From NCBI GenBank assembly GCA_027488975.1, contig JAIYAQ010000023.1:62001-126000 (forward strand): a stretch of DNA of 64,000 bases, read 5' to 3'. Source of the stretch: Cyanobium sp. E1_MAG_00006 (GTDB lineage: Bacteria; Cyanobacteriota; Cyanobacteriia; PCC-6307; Cyanobiaceae). The number at the start of each line of letters is the position of its first letter. Within the stretch, counting starts at the first letter, position 1. The notes under the pieces are model-generated. The model was not told where the DNA came from. It was given only the letters and a program-made list of their open reading frames with translations, and did not search any database. Position numbers and translations under genes: made by a program. Shown here in pieces: positions 47,338-55,791 of this stretch.

Positions 47338-47448
47338 ATGCTGCTTTTCGTGGTCATGTTGCTGGCTGCGGTGTTGTTGGCACGGAATGCTGAGGAGGCA
47401 CCGCTCTGGACGGCGTTGGAAGACTGGATGAGCCCCCAGTCCCGTTGA
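47338..47448 (+). CDS. Possible 36-residue membrane peptide
   Basis: A short frame: ATG 47338, hydrophobic helix MLLFVVMLLAAVLLARNAEE, then APLWTALEDWMSPQSR. The hydrophobic-then-amphipathic design is that of small photosynthetic or stress-membrane peptides. It sits 102 bp from and divergent to the ArsR-like gene, where a repressor target would be expected. The upstream region has GATACT as a possible -10, but no Shine-Dalgarno. Translation unproven. Confidence 0.4.
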   Translation: MLLFVVMLLAAVLLARNAEEAPLWTALEDWMSPQSR

Positions 47449-47534
47449 TCCGCAGCAGCAACGCAGCGCCACTGGCTCGCGGCTGGTGTGAGCCACAGCC
47501 ACAGCAGCGCGCCAATCCGACCAGAGTGGAGGCA

Positions 47535-48290
47535 ATGCGGCCGGCACGAGCCGGCGCAGCCCAGGTGGCAGCGATGGCAGGGTCAGCGCACGGGCCAGCT
47601 CTGCAACCACCGCTCTGGCATGACCGCCATCAGGCGGGCGCGGAGCTGGCCCTGCGGCTTCAGGAGTGGCGATGCGACCCAAAGGCTGTGGTGATTGGTC
47701 TGCCCCGCGGCGGTGTGGTGGTGGCCGCGGCGGTGGCGGAGGCCCTTGAGCTGCCGCTGGTCAGCTGGTCGGTGCGCAAGCTGGCGCAACCCATGGCCCC
47801 CGAGGTGGCGGTTGGGGCGATCGCCCCGGGGGGTGTGCTGCTCTGGGATGAGCCCTACCTGCGTCAGCTGCACCTGGATCCGCTGCTGCGTCGCCGTCTG
47901 GTGGCAGAGCAGGACGAGGAACTGCGCCGGCGGCAGCGGCTGTATGGCGATCCGCCCGGGCCGGCCCTGCGGGGCCGTGACCTGCTGGTTGTGGACGACG
48001 GGGTGGCCACCGGCATGACCGTGCGGGCGGCACTGCTATCCCTGCGGCAGATCGCACCGGCGCGGCTGGTGCTGGCTGTGCCGGTGCTGGATGAGCGGAT
48101 GTTCGCCCGCCTTGCTCCCCAGGTGGATGGGCTGGTGGCGCTGGCAACGGTGCCGGCAATTCAGGCCGTTGGCCTGTGGTACGACCGCTTTGAGCCCGTG
48201 TTGGATGCGCAGGTGCTGGACCTGCTCGCCGGTGCCCGTGGGCTCGGCCGGATCACGGGCCCGGACGAGATCCGCCAGGGTTCAGCCTGA
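47535..48290 (+). CDS. Phosphoribosyltransferase-fold protein
   Basis: A 251-residue type I PRTase-like protein. The PRPP loop is RDLLVVDDGVATGMTVRAAL. Other parts are VVIGLPRGGVVVAAAVAEAL and SWSVRKLAQPMAPEVAVGAI, then RLVLAVPVLDERMFARLAPQ and AVGLWYDRFEPV. This set is found in proteins often fused or linked to dienelactone-type hydrolases in cyanobacteria, but here the hydrolase is far away (9.1 kb). The base substrate is unknown. GGAGG lies 5 bases before ATG 47535, which decides the start against the upstream TTG at 47445. Confidence 0.85.
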   Translation: MRPARAGAAQVAAMAGSAHGPALQPPLWHDRHQAGAELALRLQEWRCDPKAVVIGLPRGGVVVAAAVAEALELPLVSWSVRKLAQPMAPEVAVGAIAPGGVLLWDEPYLRQLHLDPLLRRRLVAEQDEELRRRQRLYGDPPGPALRGRDLLVVDDGVATGMTVRAALLSLRQIAPARLVLAVPVLDERMFARLAPQVDGLVALATVPAIQAVGLWYDRFEPVLDAQVLDLLAGARGLGRITGPDEIRQGSA

Positions 48291-48292
48291 GC

Positions 48293-49288
48293 TCAGAACC
48301 ACTCGGCCGCAGCGGCACTGGCGGGGTTGGTGTGGTCTTCCGGGGTGGTGCGCTCGAACTTCAGCACGATCGAGCGGCGCTGTTCGCCATCGGCGCTGAT
48401 GGCCTCGATCGGATAGAGCTGCTGGCCGTCCCGGAAGGGCACCTGGATGCGGAAGCTGCCATCGGCCTTCAGCGGCACCACTTCATCGCCGATGCGCAGG
48501 GTGGCGGTGGGTTCGGTGGCGCCGTAGACGATCAGCTCGGCATCGGCAATCAGCCAGAAGCTGCGCTGCCGTGCCACCAGTCCACTGCCGGACTCGTTGC
48601 GACCGCTGGCCCAGAGACCAAGGCCGGAATCACTGAGAGCCACTCCAACGCCATCAAGATCCTCCAGCTCGTGGAATTCTTCGGAACCTCGGCCGAGGCG
48701 GCGGATGCGGACCGTGGCGCTTTGGTACAGGCGCTCATGCAGCCCAGGAGCGGTGACGGCTGCCGAAGGTGTGGCGGGGGCGACGGCGATCGGCTCGCTC
48801 AGCACCGCGAAGGGGGCGAACCCATCGGGAGTGGAGGCGCTGTCGTCGTAGCCGGGGATCAGTGTGGGGCTGGCACAGGCCAGGCTGCGCCAGCCGCCAC
48901 TGGTGTGCACACCCAGCTCGGCCCGGTAAATGCGGTTGCCCAGCGGTAGGGCCACACCCCACTGGTCGGCGCGGGGATCGACCCGCAGCTCCTGCAGGGC
49001 GTGGGGAGGCTGGCCAGGCTCCAGGCCCGTCACATCGGCGATGCGCAGGCTCAGGCTGCGGCCCACCTGGCCGTTCAGGCTGGCGAGATCGGCGGCCGAC
49101 AGACCCCAGAAGGCGAAGCCCCACTGGGGACCGTGGGCCTCGAAGCGAATCCAGCTGGTGCCCTGCTCCCCAGGGAGGCTCGCGGTGATCGCGGTGGAGG
49201 CCGGCGTGGCGGCGGTTCCCTGGCTCTGGCTCTGGCCCAGGCCTAGGGCACCGAGGGCTTTCTGCGCGAGTTCCTGGAACGAGGGCAC
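48293..49288 (-). CDS. DUF4912-domain protein
   Basis: A 331-residue protein. Two beta-rich modules read alike: TSWIRFEAHGPQWGFAFWGL (DUF4912-type start) and, in the C-terminal half, FWLIADAELIVYGATEPTAT LRIGDEVVP, VPFRDGQQLYPIEAISADGE and RRSIVLKFER. The family occurs in cyanobacteria and some firmicutes; function unknown. The N terminus is an amphipathic helix with a Gln/Ser/Gly linker. It is convergent with the phosphoribosyltransferase gene (2 bp between stops). Confidence 0.85.
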   Translation of the reverse strand: MPSFQELAQKALGALGLGQSQSQGTAATPASTAITASLPGEQGTSWIRFEAHGPQWGFAFWGLSAADLASLNGQVGRSLSLRIADVTGLEPGQPPHALQELRVDPRADQWGVALPLGNRIYRAELGVHTSGGWRSLACASPTLIPGYDDSASTPDGFAPFAVLSEPIAVAPATPSAAVTAPGLHERLYQSATVRIRRLGRGSEEFHELEDLDGVGVALSDSGLGLWASGRNESGSGLVARQRSFWLIADAELIVYGATEPTATLRIGDEVVPLKADGSFRIQVPFRDGQQLYPIEAISADGEQRRSIVLKFERTTPEDHTNPASAAAAEWF

Positions 49289-49448
49289 GCGGGCTCCGGC
49301 AACGTCGCACCGTCCTAAGAGGATTCCTCGCGGCTGCAGTGGCGAGGGCGACAGCCGTGATCAATCCCTGACGCACCAGCGCCAACGGCTGTTGTCTCGA
49401 ACGGCCGGCGCGATTGCCTAGAACGAACCGCCAGGCCTGCTCTTCGCC

Positions 49449-50774
49449 ATGACCAGCGCCAAGCCTGCAGGCCTCCCGACCGACGCGGCATCGGCCCTGC
49501 CACTGAGCTGGGAGGAGCTGGAGGCGCTGGTGCCCCCGGAGGACGACCGGGATCTGCAGCGCCGCCGGCGCGAAGGCCCCACCAACGCCCAGGCCTCCCT
49601 GCGGCTGTTCGGGCGGCCGGAGAGCGAGGTGCGGGTCACCCTCTATCGCGACCATCACGCCTGGTGCCCCTACTGCCAGAAGGTGTGGCTGTGGCTGGAG
49701 GAGAAGCGGATCCCCTATCGCATCCGCAAGGTCACGATGTTCTGCTACGGCGAGAAGGAGTCCTGGTTCCGCCAGCTGGTTCCATCCGGCATGCTGCCGG
49801 CCCTGGAGCTCGATGGGCGCCTGATCACCGAAAGCGACGTGATCCTGGCGGCCCTCGAGAGTGCCTTCGGTCCGTTGGGACAGGGACTCGATGATCCGGA
49901 TGTGTTCCCGCTGCGCCAGCTGGAGCGGCGACTGTTCCGGGCCTGGTGCCAGTGGCTCTGCTACTGCGAGGGAGAGGGGGCCCACACGTTGCCGGCGGAG
50001 CAGCACTTCGCTCGCATCGCGTCGCTGGTGGAGGAGGCCCTGACGGCCACTCCGGGGCCGTTCTTCTTGCCGGAGTTCGGCACGGCCGATGTGATCTTCA
50101 TCCCCTATCTGGAGCGGATGAATGCCTCCCTCGCTTATTACAAGGCCTACCCCCTGCGCACCGCCCATCCGGCGATCGACCGCTGGTTCACCGCCCTCGA
50201 GCACCGCTCCACCTACCTGGGCACCCAGAGCGACATTCATACCCATGCGCACGATCTGCCCCCGCAGATGGGGTGCTGCCTGGCCAGCGGCAGCGCTGAA
50301 CAGCAGACAGTGGCGGCGCTGATCGATCGGGGCCCCTGGTCGCTGGATGGCGGGCCGCCGCATCCGGCCGTGATCGAGACCCGCCAGCCCGAACCAGACC
50401 AGGCTGCCGCCGAGGCACTCACGCGGATCCTGCGCCATCGCCGGCGCCTCCTGGCCGTCAACCCGCAAGGGTCGCGGCGCGGCCCGGAGGCGGCTGAGGG
50501 CCTCGATCGTGCCCTGCGCTGTGCCCTCACGGCCCTGATCCAGCCCCGCGATCCCCTCTGCCCGCCTCCCCCCGGCAGCGCAGCCGGCCTGCGCTATCTG
50601 CGCGACCGGATCTCCGTGCCGCGCGACATGTCGCTTCATGCCGCTCGCCGCCTGCGCAGGGCCCTGGAGGTCACCGCCGCTCTCGACGGCCCCCAGCAGG
50701 GTCCGCCACTGCCCATCCGCGATCGTCGCGATCAGGATCCCCGCCCGTTTCTGAGCGCTGCACTCACGGCCTGA
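49449..50774 (+). CDS. Glutathione S-transferase-like protein with C-terminal extension
   Basis: A 441-residue protein. After a 65-residue lead comes a thioredoxin-fold GST domain with a CPYC redox site in VTLYRDHHAWCPYCQKVWLW and VPSGMLPALELDGRLITESD (cis-Pro and Glu-Ser glutathione site), then a helical GST C-terminal domain. The last 170 residues (Arg/Leu/Pro-rich, RDRISVPRDMSLHAARRLRR) are an unusual extension, conserved, as far as I recall, in plant and cyanobacterial homologues. Substrate unknown; a redox or dehydroascorbate-reductase-like role is possible. Confidence 0.88.
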   Translation: MTSAKPAGLPTDAASALPLSWEELEALVPPEDDRDLQRRRREGPTNAQASLRLFGRPESEVRVTLYRDHHAWCPYCQKVWLWLEEKRIPYRIRKVTMFCYGEKESWFRQLVPSGMLPALELDGRLITESDVILAALESAFGPLGQGLDDPDVFPLRQLERRLFRAWCQWLCYCEGEGAHTLPAEQHFARIASLVEEALTATPGPFFLPEFGTADVIFIPYLERMNASLAYYKAYPLRTAHPAIDRWFTALEHRSTYLGTQSDIHTHAHDLPPQMGCCLASGSAEQQTVAALIDRGPWSLDGGPPHPAVIETRQPEPDQAAAEALTRILRHRRRLLAVNPQGSRRGPEAAEGLDRALRCALTALIQPRDPLCPPPPGSAAGLRYLRDRISVPRDMSLHAARRLRRALEVTAALDGPQQGPPLPIRDRRDQDPRPFLSAALTA

Positions 50775-50807
50775 GGCCCGTCAGGCGGGCCGTCAGGATG
50801 GTCGGTG

Positions 50808-51497
50808 ATGGTGACCCTCGAGCCCAATCTTCAGGACCTGGAGGCGCTGCTCGGGCGCTGGGGCTATGTGGTGATCTTTGCGGCGATGCTGCTGGAGAAC
50901 GCCGGCCTGCCGCTGCCGGGTGAAACCGTCACCCTGCTTGGGGGTTACGCCGCCGGCAGCGGCCAGCTGAGCCTGCTGGGGGTGATGGCCGCCGCCGCCA
51001 GCGGTGCTGTGCTGGGCGACAACATCGGCTACTGGGTGGGTCGCCGCCTGGGCTGGAGCCTGCTGCTGCGCGTAGGGCGATTGCTGCGTCAGCAGCCCGA
51101 TCAGATGGAGCTCTGGCGCGAGCGCTTCCTGCGCCATGCCGGCCTGTCGGTGTTTCTGGGGCGATTCGTGGCGGTGCTGCGGGTGCTGGCCGGACCGATG
51201 GCCGGCGCGGTGGGGATGCCCTACCGCCGCTTCCTGATCTGCAACTTTGCCGGGGCCGTGCTGTGGGCCGGAACGATGGTGTCGCTGGCCTGGCTGGGAG
51301 GGCGCTGGATCCCGATCTCGCGCCTCCTGAGCGGCGTGGTGGAGTTCGGATTTGGAGCCCTGCTGCTGGTCAGCCTGATCGTGCTGCTGCCAGGACTGAT
51401 CTCGCGCTGGGAGCGCGCCTGGCTGGCGAAGGCCGAGGATGTTGAGCCCCACCCCCCTGGCGGCAGCGAAGATCCAGGCGGCCTCAGCGACCGCTGA
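50808..51497 (+). CDS. DedA/SNARE-associated family membrane protein
   Basis: A 229-residue protein with the DedA pattern: FAAMLLENAGLPLPGETVTL near the first re-entrant segment, GAVLGDNIGYWVGRRLGWSL, FLRHAGLSVFLGRFVAVLRV and LAGPMAGAVGMPYRRFLICN. These proteins flip or move lipid carriers such as phosphatidylethanolamine or undecaprenyl phosphate and need the proton-motive force. ATG 50808 is preceded by GTG 50805. Convergent with and overlapping the next small gene by 14 bp. Confidence 0.93.
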   Translation: MVTLEPNLQDLEALLGRWGYVVIFAAMLLENAGLPLPGETVTLLGGYAAGSGQLSLLGVMAAAASGAVLGDNIGYWVGRRLGWSLLLRVGRLLRQQPDQMELWRERFLRHAGLSVFLGRFVAVLRVLAGPMAGAVGMPYRRFLICNFAGAVLWAGTMVSLAWLGGRWIPISRLLSGVVEFGFGALLLVSLIVLLPGLISRWERAWLAKAEDVEPHPPGGSEDPGGLSDR

Positions 51498-51657
51498 GCC
51501 CCTCGCGCTTGGACATCAGGTACTTCACCAGCTCCTGCTGCAGTGAGAGCAGCTCGCGGGTGCAGCCGCGGAAGGCGGCCCGGTGGCGGATCTCGTCGTG
51601 TCGGGTGTTGAGATCGCGCAGCATCAGTTCGATCGCATCGAGTTCCGCCCGGTTCAT
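51484..51657 (-). CDS. Small conserved helical protein (57 aa)
   Basis: MNRAELDAIELMLRDLNTRH, then DEIRHRAAFRGCTRELLSLQ and a basic end. The hydrophobic/charged heptads suggest a two-helix coiled-coil protein. A longer frame to 51738 adds 27 residues (MEFAHFSRSDG). I prefer the inner ATG because it starts the regular heptad pattern. Not recognised as a named family. Confidence 0.55.
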   Translation of the reverse strand: MNRAELDAIELMLRDLNTRHDEIRHRAAFRGCTRELLSLQQELVKYLMSKREGLSGR

Positions 51658-51768
51658 CGCCTGTGCTGCGCCTTCCTCAGACCTTATCAATCGCCCCGCA
51701 GCAGGTCCGTCGCTGCGGGAGAAGTGTGCGAATTCCATGGCTAGCGTCCTGCCAGCCGCATCACACGC

Positions 51769-52437
51769 ATGGTTGCTCGGTGGAGTGCTGATCGACGTTG
51801 CGTCTGCGGGTCCGGGTCCGGGTCCGGGTCCGGGTCCGGGTCCGGGTCCGGATCCAGGTTCGGATCTGTTTGCTGGTCCGCCTTAGGGGCTGCGCTGGTT
51901 GCAACCGTGGCGGGCAGCGCAGCGCTGCTGCCCCCTGCCGCTCTCTTCGCGCCCGCCGCCCGGGCCCTGGAGCTGCGCGGCCAGACCTGGTTCACCAAGC
52001 CGCCTTGGAAGGTGGACTTCCGCAACTACTACTGGTACGTGATGCAGAGCGGCGGCGAGTACTACTTCACCGTCAACCTGCCGGAGGAGGCCGGTGCCGC
52101 CTTGGGCGGGCTGGAGATCCAGCAGACCCGCGGCGTCGACACCCAGTTCCCGTTCATGGCCGAGCGCACGCGAGCCTTCGTCGGCCTGCCGCGCCGCGAA
52201 GGGCCGACCATTCCCGTTCAGGCGGTGTTCCATGCCGCCAGCCGCCGCTTCAGCGTGCGCTTCCCCGAGCCGCCGCAGCCCGGCCAGACGATCACCGTGG
52301 CCCTGCGCCCCTGGTACAACCCCTCCCAGGCCGACACCTACATGTTCGCGGTGCAGGCCCTCCCCGCCGGTCCCAACCCGGTGCCGGCCTCACTGGGCTT
52401 CGCAACCATGCCGATCTACGAAGGCATCCGCTTCTGA
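51769..52437 (+). CDS. DUF2808 exported protein with (GS)8 N-terminal repeat
   Basis: A 222-residue cyanobacterial exported protein. The mature DUF2808 domain reads LELRGQTWFTKPPWKVDFRN, EYYFTVNLPEEAGAALGGLE, RFSVRFPEPPQPGQTITVAL and RPWYNPSQADTYMFAVQALP. The domain is common in cyanobacterial cell-envelope proteins; function unknown. Odd: the 13 residues after the ATG are followed by eight Gly-Ser pairs coded by seven perfect copies of GGGTCC plus one GGATCC, before the hydrophobic export segment (ALGAALVATVAGSAALLPPA). No better start lies past the repeat except a GTG at 51906. Transfer of the gene is possible but unproven. Confidence 0.85.
   Translation: MVARWSADRRCVCGSGSGSGSGSGSGSGSRFGSVCWSALGAALVATVAGSAALLPPAALFAPAARALELRGQTWFTKPPWKVDFRNYYWYVMQSGGEYYFTVNLPEEAGAALGGLEIQQTRGVDTQFPFMAERTRAFVGLPRREGPTIPVQAVFHAASRRFSVRFPEPPQPGQTITVALRPWYNPSQADTYMFAVQALPAGPNPVPASLGFATMPIYEGIRF
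51808..51855. repeat. Hexanucleotide tandem repeat, 7 perfect GGGTCC units plus 1 variant
   Basis: Seven perfect copies of GGGTCC (51808-51849) and an eighth, GGATCC (51850-51855). It codes for Gly-Ser pairs in the signal region of the DUF2808 protein. A change in copy number would alter length by two residues per unit without shifting the frame. Confidence 0.95.
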
Positions 52438-54017
52438 CGCCGCTGCGCCACACCCGCCAGCAGGAACACCAGTGCCATCAGCAGATAGCCCAGCGCCCAG
52501 CTGGCTCCTGCCCCCCAGCCGAGCTGGAGCACGGTGTCGGCCTGGCTGAAGCGCCAGGCATTGATCAGCCCCAGCCAGGCGGCGACCGCGGCCAGGCCGG
52601 CGATCAGTGCCGCCGCCCGGAAGCGCTGCTCGATCACGTAGACGAGCATCGCCGAGAGCAGCATCGCCGTGATGATCTGCCCCTGCTCCAGGGCGAAGGC
52701 GCCGGCGGCCCAGACATCCGCCCGCTGCAGCGGCACCAGCAGCGCCGGGCCGAAGGCGCTCGACTCGGTGCCGGCTCCACCGGCCCGCAGCCCGGCCTTG
52801 AGCAGCATGGAGCCCCAGCTGGCAAGGCCAGGCAGCAGGCCGAGCACCACAGCCGGTGCGTGCTCGCGAGGTGTGGCCTGGAAGGACTGGGCGGTCATCA
52901 CCAACCCGATGTAGAGCACGATCGCCATGCCGGCTTCGATCGGCACCAGCTGCCCCACCAGGCCGAACACCCCCAGCAGGCAGCCGCCACCGATCAGCAG
53001 CCCGTTCAGCCAGGAGTAGCCGATGCGGGCTCCCATCGCCTTCCAGCCGGGGTGGCCGATGTAGAGGGTGGTGGGGAAGCACGAGCCCAGCGCCGCGGCG
53101 GCCATGGTGCCGATGCCGTTGATCAGTAGGGAGCTGCGCACCGGGTAGTCGTCGCCGGCGGCGGCGGCGCTTTCGATGTTCTGCAGCGAGCCCAGCACGT
53201 TGAACAGCCCCATCGGCACGATCACCCCCAGCCAGGGCAGCAGCTGGCCGCGGGCCTGCCAGAGGCTGGCCAGTTCGAGCTGGGGCAGACGCAGCCCCAC
53301 CTGGGCCGATTCGTTCGCCCAGATCCCGGCGTTGATCTGGATGAGGCCGCTGCTCCAGGCCAGGGCGATGCCCACGAGCACGGCGAGCAGGCCGCCGGGG
53401 ATCGGCAGCTTCAGGCGTCCGTAGTAAGTCACCAGGATCACCGCCAGCACCGTCAGGCCCACCACCGGCTGGGCATAGGTGCGCAGCAGAAAGCCGAGGC
53501 TGATGTAGCCGAGGGCGATGCCCGCCAGGGTGGAGAGCAGGGCGGCTCGGGGCAGCCAGCGTCGCAGCAGCTGGGCGCAGAAGGCACCGCCGGCCTCGAT
53601 CAGGCCGGAGCCCAGACAGGCCACCAAGCCCGCCTGCCACGAGAGGCGCACGGCCGTGGCTTCATCGAGTCCGTTGCTCAGGGCGGTGAGCTTCACCGGC
53701 AGCATCACCAGGAACACATAGGCGAACAGGCTCACCGTGTTGATGCCATAGGGCAGGGCGGTGCGGTCGCTCCGGCCCTCCCGCTGCGCCAGCTGGTGGG
53801 CCTGCCAGGCGTAGGCGAGGTTGCCCACGATCAGGCTGATGCCGGTGGCCGGCAGGATCGTGCCGAACAGAAGCGCGTCCGGGTACCCCAGCACGCCGCG
53901 GCAGAGGGAGAGGATCAGCAGGATCTGGATCAGGTTGTCCAGCCCCAGGCCAAGGAAGCCGTCCACATCGCCGGGCACGAACCAGCGGGGGGTGGCGTGG
54001 TCGCGCGGCTGTGCCAT
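52416..54017 (-). CDS. NCS2-like (xanthine/uracil-type) permease
   Basis: A 533-residue transporter with about 12-14 helices. It starts PRWFVPGDVDGFLGLGLDNL. Family pieces are ILPATGISLIVGNLAYAWQA, TALPYGINTVSLFAYVFLVM, AGGAFCAQLLRRWLPRAALL, VIVPMGLFNVLGSLQNIESA and GSCFPTTLYIGHPGWKAMGA. Cyanobacterial members of this branch have not been assigned a substrate; purine, vitamin C-like or organic anions are possible. Its 3' end overlaps the DUF2808 gene end by 22 bp. Divergent from the DUF427 gene. Confidence 0.85.
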   Translation of the reverse strand: MAQPRDHATPRWFVPGDVDGFLGLGLDNLIQILLILSLCRGVLGYPDALLFGTILPATGISLIVGNLAYAWQAHQLAQREGRSDRTALPYGINTVSLFAYVFLVMLPVKLTALSNGLDEATAVRLSWQAGLVACLGSGLIEAGGAFCAQLLRRWLPRAALLSTLAGIALGYISLGFLLRTYAQPVVGLTVLAVILVTYYGRLKLPIPGGLLAVLVGIALAWSSGLIQINAGIWANESAQVGLRLPQLELASLWQARGQLLPWLGVIVPMGLFNVLGSLQNIESAAAAGDDYPVRSSLLINGIGTMAAAALGSCFPTTLYIGHPGWKAMGARIGYSWLNGLLIGGGCLLGVFGLVGQLVPIEAGMAIVLYIGLVMTAQSFQATPREHAPAVVLGLLPGLASWGSMLLKAGLRAGGAGTESSAFGPALLVPLQRADVWAAGAFALEQGQIITAMLLSAMLVYVIEQRFRAAALIAGLAAVAAWLGLINAWRFSQADTVLQLGWGAGASWALGYLLMALVFLLAGVAQRRQKRMPS

Positions 54018-54112
54018 GGCTGCGATCCGGCGGAAGGCTTCCCATCCTCTGCCGCAGGCTCCTCAGCCGAGTCGATCCGTCAGGATGACGACCCACTCTT
54101 TGCCCTGTAGCC

Positions 54113-54394
54113 ATGGAAGCCCGCTGGAACGGTGCCGTGATCGCCCGCAGCGACAACATCGAAACCGTGGACGGCAATGCCTACTTCCCGGCCGAAGCCC
54201 TGCTGATGGAGCACTTCCAGCCCTCCAGCCACACCAGCGTCTGCGGCTGGAAGGGCACGGCCAGCTACTACAACGTGGTGGTGAACGGCGAGGTGAACGC
54301 CAATGCCGCCTGGTTCTACCCCGATCCCAAGCCTGCCGCCGACGCCATCCGCGGTCGGGTGGCCTTCTGGAAGGGCGTGCAGGTTTCGGCCTGA
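54113..54394 (+). CDS. DUF427 protein
   Basis: A 93-residue protein with the complete DUF427 fold pattern: MEARWNGAVIARSDNIETVD, NAYFPAEALLMEHFQPSSHT, SVCGWKGTASYYNVVVNGEV and AWFYPDPKPAADAIRGRVAF WKGVQV. The family is widespread and small-beta; no settled function. Convergent with the SnoaL-like gene. Confidence 0.95.
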   Translation: MEARWNGAVIARSDNIETVDGNAYFPAEALLMEHFQPSSHTSVCGWKGTASYYNVVVNGEVNANAAWFYPDPKPAADAIRGRVAFWKGVQVSA

Positions 54395-54437
54395 ACGGTT
54401 CCCGATTGAACGGTGTCGGCCTGAGCGGCCCGCACCC

Positions 54438-55025
54438 TCAGGCCGGAGGCTGCAGTGAGGAGTGGTGGTGCTGGATCCGCCAGCCGCCAGGACCAGCGCC
54501 ATCGCCAGGGCCAGCGCCGGGGCTGAACGTGTAGACGAACGAGTAGCGGGCCTTCACCCACTGCTCCCCGCCAGCCCCATTGGAGTCGGCCGGATCCCGC
54601 AGCCGGAAGCTGTAGGTGCCGGCATCCAGAGCGCTGTTGCAGCCCAGTTGGATCATTCGGCTGTCGATCCGCCCGCGGGGTGCCCTGGCCAGGAAGTCGC
54701 TGAAGTAATCGCGGATGGCGGCATGTGTGCGGCGCGGCTCGGCCGAGAGGGTGGGCAGCAGCAGGGCATCGTCGCTGTAGAGCGAGGCCACCTGGTCTGG
54801 ATCGCCGCTGGCCAGGGCTTCATTCCAGCGCTCGAACAGGGCGGCCACCTGCCGCTCGCTGATCGGGGCGCAGGCGGTTGCCGCCAGTGCCTCCGCCAGC
54901 GCTGCCACAGGCAGGGCGGCGCCGAGCAGCATCTGCAGGCCCAGGGTCAATGCGGCCAGCCCCAGGCCGAGGCGCCGCAGCGCCGCAGCGGCGGCAGCTG
55001 AACAGGTGCGTGGTGGCGGGGGCAT
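54438..55025 (-). CDS. Exported SnoaL/SgcJ-like protein (DUF4440/CaMKII-association fold)
   Basis: A 195-residue protein with a signal peptide (GLGLAALTLGLQMLLGAALP, cleavage near ALA-E). The cone-shaped SnoaL-like domain has ISERQVAALFERWNEALASG, DPDQVASLYSDDALLLPTLS, RRTHAAIRDYFSDFLARAPR and YSFVYTFSPG (beta). It matches the SgcJ/EcaC family. Two cysteines (CAPI, LGCN) could form a disulfide in the periplasm. Ligand unknown. Divergent from the ParB-like gene. Confidence 0.85.
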   Translation of the reverse strand: MPPPPRTCSAAAAAALRRLGLGLAALTLGLQMLLGAALPVAALAEALAATACAPISERQVAALFERWNEALASGDPDQVASLYSDDALLLPTLSAEPRRTHAAIRDYFSDFLARAPRGRIDSRMIQLGCNSALDAGTYSFRLRDPADSNGAGGEQWVKARYSFVYTFSPGAGPGDGAGPGGWRIQHHHSSLQPPA

Positions 55026-55104
55026 GGTGCGGCAGCCGGCGGCGATGGCTTTACAGGACAGGGGGGAACGCGGAATGGTTGCCGGCTGGATTTAGGGTCG
55101 CCCG

Positions 55105-55791
55105 ATGGCGCTGCGGCTTCCTCCGTTCCAAACCTTGCCAGCCCCCCCCGCTGATGGTGGCGGTTTGCTGGAGGTGCCGCTGGCTGAGCTGCAGCCCACC
55201 CAGCTGTGTGTGGGCATGGCCGAGATCCGTAGCCGACAGCTGGATTTCGCCAAGGACGACCCACAGGAGCGGCGTCGCTACCTACGCCGCAAGCCCACGC
55301 CGTTGGTACGCAGCGCCAGCGGCGAGCTGTGGATGGTGGACCGTCATCACCGGCTGCGGGCTCTGCTGGAACTGGATCCAGAGGCCATGGCCTTCGGCTA
55401 TGTCGCCCTGCAGCTGGAGGTGCGTGATCGCGATCAGGTGCTGGCGGAGCTGCACAGCCGCGGCTGGCTGTACCTCTATGACGGCCGCGGCCTCGGGCCC
55501 CTTGCGCCGGCTGCTCTGCCCCACAGTCTGCGCGGCACCCAGGACGATCCCTATCGCAGCCTGGTGTGGAAGCTCAAGCGCGAGGGGGTGGTGGCCCCGG
55601 CACCGCTGATTCCGTTCCATGAGTTCCGCTGGGGGGCCTGGCTGCGCAGCCGCACCCTGCCCCCCTTCAGCTCCGATCGCCTCGAGCCGGCGCTGCCGGC
55701 GGCGCGGGCCCTGGCCCGCTCCAGTGCGGCCTCCCACATGGCGGGCTGGCAGGGGCTACAGCAACCAGCAGAGCACCGAGCCGATGCTTAA
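55105..55791 (+). CDS. ParB-like nuclease-fold protein (ParBc_2 type)
   Basis: A 228-residue protein with VPLAELQPTQLCVGMAEIRS, RRYLRRKPTPLVRSASGELW, MVDRHHRLRALLELDPEAMA and a Pro-rich tail. The DRHHR motif and layout match the ParBc_2 family, which has a CTP-binding/ParB core without the usual DNA-binding HTH. Partition of DNA is unlikely; a stand-alone NTP-dependent switch role is inference. Its end overlaps the ion-channel gene end by 36 bp (convergent). Confidence 0.85.
   Translation: MALRLPPFQTLPAPPADGGGLLEVPLAELQPTQLCVGMAEIRSRQLDFAKDDPQERRRYLRRKPTPLVRSASGELWMVDRHHRLRALLELDPEAMAFGYVALQLEVRDRDQVLAELHSRGWLYLYDGRGLGPLAPAALPHSLRGTQDDPYRSLVWKLKREGVVAPAPLIPFHEFRWGAWLRSRTLPPFSSDRLEPALPAARALARSSAASHMAGWQGLQQPAEHRADA

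Noticed and set aside
48735-50639. Long minus-strand open frame opposite the GST-like gene
   Set aside because: Arg/Gly/Pro-rich shadow running through the reverse of a clear protein family and into the DUF4912 gene in another frame.
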